Positions 39,804-47,678 of a stretch of 64,000 nucleotides of DNA are shown here, one piece after another (positions within the stretch are counted from its first letter, which is position 1; each line of letters begins with the position of its first letter). Position numbers and translations under genes: made by a program. The stretch is taken from the NCBI RefSeq assembly GCF_000196875.2, contig NC_014532.2, positions 2,232,001 to 2,296,000 of the forward strand. The letters are read 5' to 3'. The notes under the pieces are model-generated. The model was not told the origin of the DNA. It did not search any database and saw only the letters and a program-made list of their open reading frames with translations. Origin of the DNA: Halomonas elongata DSM 2581. Its GTDB lineage: Bacteria; Pseudomonadota; Gammaproteobacteria; Pseudomonadales; Halomonadaceae.

Positions 39804-41048
39804 ATGACCACCACCCGCTTCATCAACGCCAACGTCATCGACACTCGCGCCGGTCGCGTGCTGCCCGGCCGCGAAGTGCGTATCCGGGACGGCCGCATCG
39901 TCGAGGTCAGCGACACCCCCCTCGTCGGCGAGGACGACCGCGTCATCGACGTGAACGGCCACTACCTGATGCCCGGCCTGGTGGATGCCCACGTCCACGT
40001 CACCGCCATCACGCCCAACTTCGCGCTGCTCGAGACGCTCTCGCCCTTCTATGTGGGCGCCAAGTCCAGCGAACTGTTGGAGGCGATGCTGATGCGCGGC
40101 TTTACCACCGTGCGCGACGCTGGCGGCGCCGACTACGGCCTGGCCAACGCCGTCGACGAGGACAGCCTGATCGGCCCGCGGCTGCTCTACTGCGGCAATG
40201 CCCTCTCGCAGACCGGCGGCCACGGCGACATGCGCGGCCCGGGCCAGCAGACCTTCGAGGGCTGCTTCTGCTGCGCCGGGCTTGGCCGGGTCTGCGACGG
40301 GGTCAGCGAGGTGCGTCGCGCGGCCCGCGACGAAATCCGCAAGGGCGCCACCCAGATCAAGATCATGGCCTCCGGCGGCGTATCCTCGCCCACCGACCGC
40401 ATCGACAGCACCCAGTTCTCGTTGGAGGAGATCGACGCTATCGTCGAGGAAGCCACCGCCGCCAACATCCACACCATGGCCCACGCCTACACTGCCCGCG
40501 CTATCAACCGGCTGATCCCGCGGGGCGTGAAGACCATCGAGCACGGCAACCTGATGGACGAGGAGAGCTGCCGCCTGTTTCTGGAGCACAACGCCTACCT
40601 GACGCCGACGCTTGCCACCTACGACGCCCTGGCCAAGGAAGGCGTAGCGGCCGGCATGGCCGAGCACCTGCAGCGCAAGGTGTTCGACGTGCTGGAGGCC
40701 GGCGGCCGCGCGCTGGAGATGGCGCAGAGGCACGGCGTGAAGATGCTCTACGGATCCGACCTGCTCGGCCGCATGCAGCGCCACCAGCTCAACGAGTTTC
40801 ACCTGCGCAAGGACGTGGTGCCCGCAGATGACTTGATCCGCGCCGCCACATGCAACGCCGCCGACGCCTTCGGCTACGTCGGTGACTTCGGCGAGGTCAT
40901 CCCCGGCTCCCGTGCCGACCTGCTGGTGGTGCACGACAACCCACTGGAGGACATCACCACCCTCACCGATCCGGAGGCGCAACTGCTGATGATCATGAAG
41001 GGCGGCAAGGTCTATCGCGAGGGTAGCGTTGCCCTCACCTCAAGATAG
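39804..41048 (+). CDS. Metal-dependent amidohydrolase
   Basis: This 414-residue amidohydrolase has the metal-binding GLVDAHVHV, the bridging-Lys segment QIKIMASGGV, HAYTARAINR, IEHGNLMD and the catalytic-Asp region LYGSDLLG. It resembles imidazolonepropionase-like or Xaa-Pro-type carboxypeptidases (the prolidase-like group). Being last in the TRAP operon, it probably hydrolyses the imported compound, such as an N-acyl or peptide-like acid. The substrate cannot be assigned. The ATG follows GAGGAATTTGCCC. Confidence 0.85.
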   Translation: MTTTRFINANVIDTRAGRVLPGREVRIRDGRIVEVSDTPLVGEDDRVIDVNGHYLMPGLVDAHVHVTAITPNFALLETLSPFYVGAKSSELLEAMLMRGFTTVRDAGGADYGLANAVDEDSLIGPRLLYCGNALSQTGGHGDMRGPGQQTFEGCFCCAGLGRVCDGVSEVRRAARDEIRKGATQIKIMASGGVSSPTDRIDSTQFSLEEIDAIVEEATAANIHTMAHAYTARAINRLIPRGVKTIEHGNLMDEESCRLFLEHNAYLTPTLATYDALAKEGVAAGMAEHLQRKVFDVLEAGGRALEMAQRHGVKMLYGSDLLGRMQRHQLNEFHLRKDVVPADDLIRAATCNAADAFGYVGDFGEVIPGSRADLLVVHDNPLEDITTLTDPEAQLLMIMKGGKVYREGSVALTSR

Positions 41049-41062
41049 GAACGCCCCAAACG

Positions 41063-41100
41063 CAAAGCCCCCGAGCCGGGTGTCCGGCTCAGGGGCTTTG
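41063..41100. terminator. Bidirectional terminator between the TRAP operon and ycaO
   Basis: A 17-pair stem with one mismatch around a GTGT loop, flanked by A-run and T-run, lies between convergent genes and can serve both. It repeats almost exactly the hairpin after liuE (one base changed in the right arm). Confidence 0.9.
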
Positions 41101-41135
41101 CATCATGGGCGTTGATGAAGCTATCTAAATGAACA

Positions 41136-43337
41136 TCAAGCCTCGGCGACCATCATCTCCGCCTTGGCGGCCCGGTGGGCATGCAGCTTCTTGTAGCTCT
41201 CGATCAAACGCTGGTGCCGCTCGAGGCCTTCCAGCCGCATATTGGTCGGCTCCAGGCCGTGGAAGCGCACCTCGCCGTTCACTGAGCCAACCACGGCTTG
41301 CATGGTCGCTTCGCCGAACATGCGCGTGAAGTTGTAGAGGTAGTCGTCCAGCTCGAGTTCGTCGTCCAGAGCGATTTCCAGCACCGCGTTCACCGCCTGG
41401 TAGAAGAGCCCACGCTCGACGGTGTTGTCGTTGAACTGCAGGAACATCTCGACCCGTTCCAGGGCTTCCTCGTGCTGGCCGAGCGCCAGGTTGATCAGCA
41501 GTTTCAGCTCGAGGATGGTGAGCTGTCCCCAGACGGTGTTCTCGTCGAACTCGATGCCGATCAGGGTGATGATGTCCTCGTGGTCATCGATCTGGGTCTC
41601 TTCCAGGCGCTCCAGCAGGTCGCCCAGTTGCTCGTCACTCAGCTCGTGGATGTGCAGGATATCCTCGCGGAACAACAGCGCCTTGTTGGTGTTGTCCCAG
41701 ATCAGGTCCTCCACCGGGTAAACCTCGGAATACCCCGGCACCAGGATGCGGCACACCGGCGCGCCCAGGTCCTCATGGACAGCCATGTAGGCTTCCAGCC
41801 CCAGTTCCTCAAGGATACCGAACAGGCGCTCGGCCTCCTCCTCGTTCGTGCCCGAGAAATCCCACTCGACGAACTCGACATCGGCTCGGGCACTGAAGAA
41901 ACGCCAGGAGACCAGCCCCGAGGAATCGATAAAGTGCTCGACGAAGTTGTTCGGCTCGGTGACAGCGAGCGAATTGAAGGTCGGCGGCATGAAGTCGTTC
42001 AGGCCTTCGAAGCTACGGCCCTGCAACAGTTCAGTCAGGCTGCGCTCCAGTGCCACCTCGAAGCTCGGATGCGCACCGAAGGACGCGAAGACCCCGCCCG
42101 TGCGCGGGTTCATCAGGGTGACGCACATGACCGGATACTGTCCGCCCAGGGAGGCATCCTTGACCAGCACCGGGAAGCCCTGCTTCTCCAGTGCCTCGAC
42201 ACCCTCGAGAATCTCGGGGTACTTGGCCAGCACTTCATGCGGCACGTCCGGCAGCGCGATCTCTTCCTCGATGATCTGCTTCTTCACCGCCCGCTCGAAG
42301 ATCTCCGACAGGCACTGCACCTGCGCCTCATGCAGGGTGTTGCCGGCACTCATGCCATTACTGAGGTAGAGGTTTTCGATCAGGTTCGAGGGGAAGTAGA
42401 TCACCTCGCCATCCGACTGGCGCACGAACGGCAGCGAGACGATGCCGCGCTCCACCTTGCCGGAATTGGTGTCGATCAGGTTTGAGCCGCGCAATTCGCC
42501 ATCCGGGTCGTAGAACTCCCGGCAGTAGGCATCCAGGATGCCCTCCGGCAGCTCGTCGTTCGGTCCCGGCTGGAACCACTTCTCGTCGGGGTAGTGGACG
42601 AACTCGCTGTTGGCGATCTCCTCGCCGAAGAACTGATCGTTGTAGAAGAAGTTGCAGCTCAAGCGCTCGATGAACTCGCCCAGAGCCGAGCACAGCGCGC
42701 TCTCCTTGGTCGAACCCTTGCCGTTGGTGAAGCACATGTTGGAGTGGGCATCGCGAATGTGCAGCGACCACACATGCGGCACGATGTTGCGCCAGGAGGC
42801 GATCTCGATCTGCATGCCGAGTGACTCGAGAATGCTCGTCATGTTGGCGATGGTCTGCTCCAGCGGCAGATCCTTGCCCTCGATCCAGGTACTCGCGCCC
42901 TCCTCCGGCTCGGCCATCAACAGCGCTTGGGCATCCTCGTCCAGGTTCTCGACCGTCTCGATCTGGAACTCGGGCACGTTCTGCACCACTCGCTTGACCG
43001 AGCAGCGCTCGATGGAACGCATGATGCCCTGGCGATCCTTGTCGGACAGATCCTCCGGCAGCTCGACCTGGATCTTGAAGATCTGCTTGTAGCGGTTCTC
43101 CGGGTCGACGATGTTGTTCTGCGACAGCCGGATATTCTCGGTGGGAATATCGCGCGCATTGCAGTAGACCTTGACGAAATACGCCGCGCACATCGCCGAC
43201 GACGCCAGGAAGTAATCGAAGGGGCCAGGCGCCGAGCCATCGCCCTTGTAGCGGATGGGCTGGTCGGAGATGACCGTGAAGTCATCGAACTTGGCCTCCA
43301 GCCGGAGGTTGTCGAGATAGTTGACCTTGATTTCCAT
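41136..43337 (-). CDS. ycaO: OsmC-YcaO fusion protein
   Basis: This 733-residue protein joins an N-terminal OsmC-like domain (about 1-140: GDGSAPGPFDYFLASSAMCAAYFV) to a YcaO domain with ATP-binding segments (NGKGSTKESALCSALGEFIERL, in part SALCSALGEFIERLS; AQVQCLSEIFERAVK) and a C-terminal TPR-like tail. YcaO enzymes activate amide carbonyls with ATP. E. coli YcaO is linked to beta-methylthiolation of ribosomal protein S12 and lacks the OsmC part. The ATG at 43337 starts MEIKVNYLDN; the upstream frame extension is unsupported. There is no RiPP precursor or cyclase nearby, so a housekeeping role is more likely. Confidence 0.9.
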   Translation of the reverse strand: MEIKVNYLDNLRLEAKFDDFTVISDQPIRYKGDGSAPGPFDYFLASSAMCAAYFVKVYCNARDIPTENIRLSQNNIVDPENRYKQIFKIQVELPEDLSDKDRQGIMRSIERCSVKRVVQNVPEFQIETVENLDEDAQALLMAEPEEGASTWIEGKDLPLEQTIANMTSILESLGMQIEIASWRNIVPHVWSLHIRDAHSNMCFTNGKGSTKESALCSALGEFIERLSCNFFYNDQFFGEEIANSEFVHYPDEKWFQPGPNDELPEGILDAYCREFYDPDGELRGSNLIDTNSGKVERGIVSLPFVRQSDGEVIYFPSNLIENLYLSNGMSAGNTLHEAQVQCLSEIFERAVKKQIIEEEIALPDVPHEVLAKYPEILEGVEALEKQGFPVLVKDASLGGQYPVMCVTLMNPRTGGVFASFGAHPSFEVALERSLTELLQGRSFEGLNDFMPPTFNSLAVTEPNNFVEHFIDSSGLVSWRFFSARADVEFVEWDFSGTNEEEAERLFGILEELGLEAYMAVHEDLGAPVCRILVPGYSEVYPVEDLIWDNTNKALLFREDILHIHELSDEQLGDLLERLEETQIDDHEDIITLIGIEFDENTVWGQLTILELKLLINLALGQHEEALERVEMFLQFNDNTVERGLFYQAVNAVLEIALDDELELDDYLYNFTRMFGEATMQAVVGSVNGEVRFHGLEPTNMRLEGLERHQRLIESYKKLHAHRAAKAEMMVAEA

Positions 43338-43491
43338 TGACAAAGCACCGGATTCGTGGTTTCGGTCGGCCGTAGCGCGTAGGCCGCCATTATCCAGCTT
43401 TTGAGGCACCTCGTCTTGGGGCCGGAGCAAAAACCCACAAGGTGACGGGATATGCAGGCGGGTATGTTAGTGGTTATCGGGGTTACCAGGC

Positions 43492-43563
43492 TCTAACGTC
43501 TGGGCTCAGCCGCTGCTTTGGAGCGACAGCGGAAAACCGGTCGGCTGAAGCCCTTTGTTAACG
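43492..43563 (-). other. attC site 1 (end of array)
   Basis: A 72-base site after the membrane-protein stop. Its minus strand runs from TAACAAAGGGC through GGCTTCAGCCGACC to GGCTGAGCCCAGACGTTAGA. The centre carries GGAGCGACAGCGGA, shared with attC 7. Confidence 0.85.
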
Positions 43564-44034
43564 ATATAATGTCAAAATCTTTCGCAAAGTCAACCTTGCA
43601 ATGGCTAGTAAAAAGACCGTCGTTGCTGAGATTGAGATAGCAGCAGTCAAAATCCCGCCGAGCGCCGCATCACCCATATTAGTTGGATTAAGGTAGAAAA
43701 AAATTACAGAGATTGAACATAAGATGCAGATTATCAATGATCCGTAAAAACGATGTTCTAGCATCCAATAGTAAGGCCACTCATAAAGGAGCTTATTTTC
43801 TTCTTCATCTCCAGGCCTAATAACTCCCATGCCAAGCTGATAGCTAATAGCTACAAAAGAGAATGGGAGCACACTAACAATATCAGGAATATTTGAACCC
43901 TCCTTTATTTCCGCTGTTATATTTACAAAAATTTCAGGATACTCGCTAAAAAAACAAAAAACCAAAACTCCAATCAAAAGCTCCGGAGAAATCAAAACCA
44001 TTCTCTTTAGATCCACTATCTTTGAGACTATCAT
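43558..44034 (-). CDS. Four-helix membrane protein (RexB-like layout), cassette gene
   Basis: This 158-residue protein has four clear membrane segments (about 14-30, 50-68, 96-115 and 123-148) and little else. Its ATG shares one base with the stop of the upstream cytosolic gene (TAATG), so the two are made together in one cassette. A cytosolic partner plus a four-helix membrane protein of about 150 residues is the layout of phage lambda RexA/RexB, where RexB depolarises the membrane. Sequence similarity is not evident by eye, so the function is a hypothesis. The stop lies in attC 1. Confidence 0.6.
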   Translation of the reverse strand: MIVSKIVDLKRMVLISPELLIGVLVFCFFSEYPEIFVNITAEIKEGSNIPDIVSVLPFSFVAISYQLGMGVIRPGDEEENKLLYEWPYYWMLEHRFYGSLIICILCSISVIFFYLNPTNMGDAALGGILTAAISISATTVFLLAIARLTLRKILTLYR

Positions 44035-44924
44035 TAATGCTCCATGTGTCTTTCTTCCCGAATCCTCTCGAGGATTTCTACTGTTTTGCGATATAGATCT
44101 TCGGGCTCAGGATCCCTAACAAATGAGAAATTCCTTACGGTCTCTGATGTTCTAATAACAATGAAATCTTCGCCCTGCTTGCCTCTTACATACCCCTTTC
44201 CATAACCGTCTGCAGCCATCAAAATCGCAGCATCTCCAATGGGAAGAGGGTCAGGCTCGTAAGGCCTATCCACTGCCTGATCAAGCATTCCCTGCACATG
44301 CTCTGCTAGATCGGTGTCGATAGGCGTTCCATGCCCACTATCCTCTTCAACTTTCATTCGTTCCGTCCTCCGTTGCTCGAGATATTTTTTCAACTTTTCC
44401 CATAGCGGACCAAACATCGGATTTGGAGGCGAAACTGATGCAGATACGCGATAAATACCATCCAGCGATTGCAGCTTTCGCACAAAAGAACGAAGATCGG
44501 CTATCGGGTCTACAGCGCATTCTGCAAGCATTTGGTGATGAGAAGCATTAACCACTTCTGCCCATCGATTCATGAAAGCGGAATACTCGATTTGATTAGA
44601 TATATGAAGAAAGGCCACCCCCTGGTATTCAGGCACATAGACGAAAGGGCTGGAGGCAATGGTGATGTTCGGCTCACTCTGCCGAACTTCTGTTCTTTTT
44701 TCCGGATCAACCACAGATACTTCGCCCTTCGGATCATATTTCACCAGACGACCGAAAAAATAAGCAGTTCGACCGTCGATAAACTCCCGAACATCGACAA
44801 ACGTCCAAGAACACCCGTATCTCGTAACACTATTCGGGGATCGCAGCGCAGCTTTGACGTGATCAGTATCGAGCGCCCCTGTTTTTACAACGCGCCCAAG
44901 ATAGTAAGTCCCTTTTTTCGGCAT
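44034..44924 (-). CDS. Cytosolic cassette protein, possible RexA-like sensor
   Basis: This 296-residue protein has no membrane segment. The N-terminal half is beta-rich with YYLGRVVKTG, GRTAYFFGRLVKYDPKG and SPFVYVPEYQGVAFLHI; the C-terminal part is charged and helical. The spacing of DGRTAYFF and SPFVYVPEYQGVAF recalls lambda RexA or DUF4747-type proteins, but identity is low and this is a weak analogy. The ATG follows GAGGGGATT. It is coupled to the four-helix membrane protein downstream and shares one cassette with it. Confidence 0.5.
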   Translation of the reverse strand: MPKKGTYYLGRVVKTGALDTDHVKAALRSPNSVTRYGCSWTFVDVREFIDGRTAYFFGRLVKYDPKGEVSVVDPEKRTEVRQSEPNITIASSPFVYVPEYQGVAFLHISNQIEYSAFMNRWAEVVNASHHQMLAECAVDPIADLRSFVRKLQSLDGIYRVSASVSPPNPMFGPLWEKLKKYLEQRRTERMKVEEDSGHGTPIDTDLAEHVQGMLDQAVDRPYEPDPLPIGDAAILMAADGYGKGYVRGKQGEDFIVIRTSETVRNFSFVRDPEPEDLYRKTVEILERIREERHMEH

Positions 44925-44968
44925 AATCCCCTCAAATTCCTACTTTTTACAATCTGTTCGGACAGGCT

Positions 44969-45011
44969 CGTTAACGCTTGAGTTAAACGGCGACTGCATG
45001 GCTTTGTTATG
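44969..45011 (-). other. attC site 2 (short)
   Basis: A compact 43-base site: minus strand TAACAAAGCC at the DUF4062 stop, then CGTTTAACTCAAGCGTTAACG. The right half is the classic TTTAACTCAAGCGTTA motif of many attC sites. Confidence 0.8.
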
Positions 45012-46185
45012 TGTTACCTGATCCATCCAGAAGATCAATTACCACTTTCTCAGACTCTGTTAACAATTGGTCGCTATTTGTTAGCTCCTCCAGCAATCTG
45101 TCGATAGCGTCAACGGAAATCCGCTTCGCCTTGTTCAATGTAGTAGTCATTCTCGGAAGTCCTGCTATTGATTCGCGAAACTCCACTGTAGTCTGCTTAG
45201 ACGTTGCAATTTTGCTATGTAAGGTTTGAAGTGCCCCCAATCCACTTCTTACATCTTCGGGATCATTTTCTAGATCTACAGACCTGGTTGCAGCTTTGAT
45301 GAATAAATTCATCCCGGTATTCATGGCATCATTGTACAGGGGTAGCTCTGCCTCGATCCTTGCCGTAAAATGGTTCATATCAGAAGCAGCCATAGATATT
45401 AGCCGTTTCGCTTCCTGGGGATCTGCATTGCCCTTTGAGTCTCTTGGTAGATCCTTTATCTCAGCCGTTCTTTCTGTAATTTTGGCCCCCAGTTCTTCAA
45501 TGGAAGCCGCGATTCTTTTTGTAATCTCAGTAAGCTCTAAAAACTTATCTTGAAAACCCTCCATTAAGTCCAAAATACCGGCATCGTCATATTCAATAGC
45601 TGCGACTTCTTTCTCATTGCTCGTAGCCTCATCCCTCGCAGCTAAAGTTGACTGTGATTTGAATGCTTGAACTTGCCTCGTTAAGTGAAGACGGATTAGC
45701 TTTTCAAACTGATCGATTCCTGCAAACTTCCAATACAACCCACCTTCGGCACCCAGCGAATTTTTAAATGCGTTCACTTTTACAAGTTGATCTGGATCTA
45801 AGTGACTAGGAGGTATTGGCTCATCCTTAAAATAAACCATCAAATTAACAGAACTCTTGTCAGTGTCGTAACGCGATTTAGCGCGCTCAAATTCCTCAAC
45901 AGTACCAGACCCCGCTCTTCCAGTCGGAGTTCCGTACCGACACCACATGATTCCAACGAACAAATCGTAGTCTTCAGGTATTTGCTCATTGACTAGGTCT
46001 TGAGCGTCTACTCCAAATCCGGGGTAGGCGTGAGTTTCCCAGCGGACCAGATCAAGCCTTATACCAAGCTCTCGACTCCAAGTAATATTCAATTCTCGGA
46101 TCACGTCTTCCAGTCTTCCGCGTTCGGCTTCTACGTCGCTAGGTGAAGCCACGAACACCGTCAACACATGTTCTTGTCTCGCCAC
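45007..46185 (-). CDS. DUF4062-domain cassette protein
   Basis: This 392-residue protein has an N-terminal DUF4062 domain (about 5-120: LTVFVASPSDVEAERGRL, DLFVGIMWCRYGTPTGRAGSG), a TIR/STALD-like nucleotide-binding fold found at the N-terminus of many bacterial signalling and anti-phage proteins. The rest is predicted long helices or coiled coil (about 200-390). There is no membrane segment. It starts with GTG at 46185, four bases after AAGGAGG. Being in a single-gene cassette suggests a self-contained function. A defence role is inference from the domain's company elsewhere. Confidence 0.75.
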   Translation of the reverse strand: MARQEHVLTVFVASPSDVEAERGRLEDVIRELNITWSRELGIRLDLVRWETHAYPGFGVDAQDLVNEQIPEDYDLFVGIMWCRYGTPTGRAGSGTVEEFERAKSRYDTDKSSVNLMVYFKDEPIPPSHLDPDQLVKVNAFKNSLGAEGGLYWKFAGIDQFEKLIRLHLTRQVQAFKSQSTLAARDEATSNEKEVAAIEYDDAGILDLMEGFQDKFLELTEITKRIAASIEELGAKITERTAEIKDLPRDSKGNADPQEAKRLISMAASDMNHFTARIEAELPLYNDAMNTGMNLFIKAATRSVDLENDPEDVRSGLGALQTLHSKIATSKQTTVEFRESIAGLPRMTTTLNKAKRISVDAIDRLLEELTNSDQLLTESEKVVIDLLDGSGNT

Positions 46186-46204
46186 ATCGCCTCCTTATTT
46201 AGAA

Positions 46205-46259
46205 CATAACGGCCTAATCAGCCGACACGTCAGCGGTCGGCTGCATTTGATTGTTAGGG
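46205..46259 (-). other. attC site 3
   Basis: A 55-base site with minus strand CCCTAACAATCAAATGC, then the stem GCAGCCGACCGC paired with the GTCGGCTG arm, ending GGCCGTTATG. The end of the GNAT gene lies inside it. Confidence 0.9.
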
Positions 46260-46720
46260 TGTAGACGTCTTTCCATTGTGAAATTAACCAAAGTTACGCC
46301 ATGCCTTTTGACTTCATCTCTCTGAATTATAGAAAAACCACGATTTTCAAAAAATGGCCTTGCTACGCAAGATGCTTCAACATACAAACGCTCCAGATTT
46401 AGTGACATGGCTTGTTTAAGCAGGTACTCAAACAACACAGAAGCCACCCCGCAGCCCAGGAAATCAGGATGTGTGTAGATATAATCAATATGGCCATCCG
46501 GGTCGAGCTCTATAAAATCGGCAATGCGATTGTCGATAATAGCTATAAATGGCTTCTTTTCTTTCAGACGCTGCGACCAACGCTCATAGTCCGGAGGCGT
46601 CGGCTCCCATACTTCCTGTTGCTCAGGCGAATATACCGAAGGATCGATGCTATGCACCAATTGATGGAACAGATCCGCAATCTCTTTCGCTCTTTCTTCA
46701 GAGTAAATTTTGACTTCCAT
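46214..46720 (-). CDS. GNAT acetyltransferase, cassette gene
   Basis: This 168-residue GNAT has the acetyl-CoA-binding pattern HPDFLGCGVASVLFEYLL and a PFFENRGF motif before the last strand. The N-terminus starts MEVKIYSEERAKEI at the ATG 46720; the six extra upstream codons would fall in attC 4. The last 13 residues (NNQMQPTADVSAD) are encoded by attC 3, so the natural C-terminus is recombination-site sequence. The substrate is unknown. Confidence 0.85.
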   Translation of the reverse strand: MEVKIYSEERAKEIADLFHQLVHSIDPSVYSPEQQEVWEPTPPDYERWSQRLKEKKPFIAIIDNRIADFIELDPDGHIDYIYTHPDFLGCGVASVLFEYLLKQAMSLNLERLYVEASCVARPFFENRGFSIIQRDEVKRHGVTLVNFTMERRLHPNNQMQPTADVSAD

Positions 46721-46725
46721 GAGAC

Positions 46726-46798
46726 TCCCAACGCCCACAGCACGGGAAAATTTGTAGTGCAGCGGAAAATTTGTCCCTGTGCTTGTGATTGTTAGGGC
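46726..46798 (-). other. attC site 4
   Basis: A 73-base site from GCCCTAACAATCACAAGC on the minus strand to GGGCGTTGGGA, with internal arms GCACAGGGACAAATTTTCCG and the opposing CGGGAAAATTTGT copy. Confidence 0.85.
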
Positions 46799-46806
46799 TT
46801 TGGTAA

Positions 46807-47586
46807 CTACAGATCATCAAGACTCTCCGTAATTTTATTTTCCATATAGGAAACAAGCTCTTTCATGTCCTCATGCTTATCCTCCCACCTATCTTCAATC
46901 CTTCCTAGGTAGCCTTCTCGGGCATACTTCAACAACCTTGCATGCTCAAGAGGAACCTGATTTTCAGCCCACGCCGTGGCAACATCCTTCGGAGCGATTT
47001 CACCAGTAGTCGCGGTCAGCCACATTCGCGACAATGTCAAAACCACATTTCGCTCATCGCCCACGACCTCGGTTAATAGATTGGGTAAAGAATCACGGAT
47101 GGCCTTTTGGATATCAGCTAGTGGAACCGGCTCAAAAGTCTCAGAAGCATCGCCTCCATACAATGGCAAGCTATTATCGAGTACTTTTTTCAGAACAATG
47201 GTTAGGTCGGGATCGCGTGCAGGTTCCGGCACACTTCCAGTCTTGAACTCCTCTCGCAACCACTCTCCGTAGATAAACTCAGCCCGAGGCGGGAATCGCC
47301 AAGGAACAACATCAGACACCGTTACCACTGTCAGCTCTACCGGCCTAGTGCCTTTCGGGTTCTCGATCGCACCGGATACCTTCATCAGCCGAGCAACTAA
47401 AGATTTCCTTTGCAGAAAGGTAGGCGAATGATTGACCACGACCATGATGTCAACGTCACTGTCACGCTTAAGGCCACCAACGATAGCCGATCCGAAAAGG
47501 TAGACACCGACGATCGCATCACCAAACACGGCTTCAACGACGGACTGGGCCTGCTTTGCTTCTTCTGGGATCTCTGGCTCTACCAT
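46807..47586 (-). CDS. AadA-like aminoglycoside nucleotidyltransferase, cassette gene
   Basis: This 259-residue protein follows AadA along its length: VYLFGSAIVGGLKRDSDVDI (nucleotidyltransferase motif with the metal-binding Asp pair), VELTVV with the Glu at the catalytic-base position, WRFPPRAEFIYGEWLREEF, and GDERNVVLTLSRMW...GEIAPKDVATAWA. AadA enzymes adenylylate streptomycin and spectinomycin; ANT(9) enzymes modify spectinomycin only. Counting back from GDE, the AadA Trp173 position is Pro and Asp178 is Glu, which argues against streptomycin use. An upstream TTG (47595) is a possible alternative start. It looks distant from clinical aadA alleles. Confidence 0.85.
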   Translation of the reverse strand: MVEPEIPEEAKQAQSVVEAVFGDAIVGVYLFGSAIVGGLKRDSDVDIMVVVNHSPTFLQRKSLVARLMKVSGAIENPKGTRPVELTVVTVSDVVPWRFPPRAEFIYGEWLREEFKTGSVPEPARDPDLTIVLKKVLDNSLPLYGGDASETFEPVPLADIQKAIRDSLPNLLTEVVGDERNVVLTLSRMWLTATTGEIAPKDVATAWAENQVPLEHARLLKYAREGYLGRIEDRWEDKHEDMKELVSYMENKITESLDDL

Positions 47587-47606
47587 ATCTCTCAAAATTC
47601 CTTTCG

Positions 47607-47678
47607 TCCTAACATCTTGCCCACCGGAAAATTGGGAGCGCAGCGAGTAATTTCTCCGAGTGCAGCAACTTGTTAGCC
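47607..47678 (-). other. attC site 5
   Basis: A 72-base site: minus strand GGCTAACAAGTTGCTGC through AAATTACTCGCTGCGCTCCC to GGGCAAGATGTTAGGAC. Confidence 0.85.
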
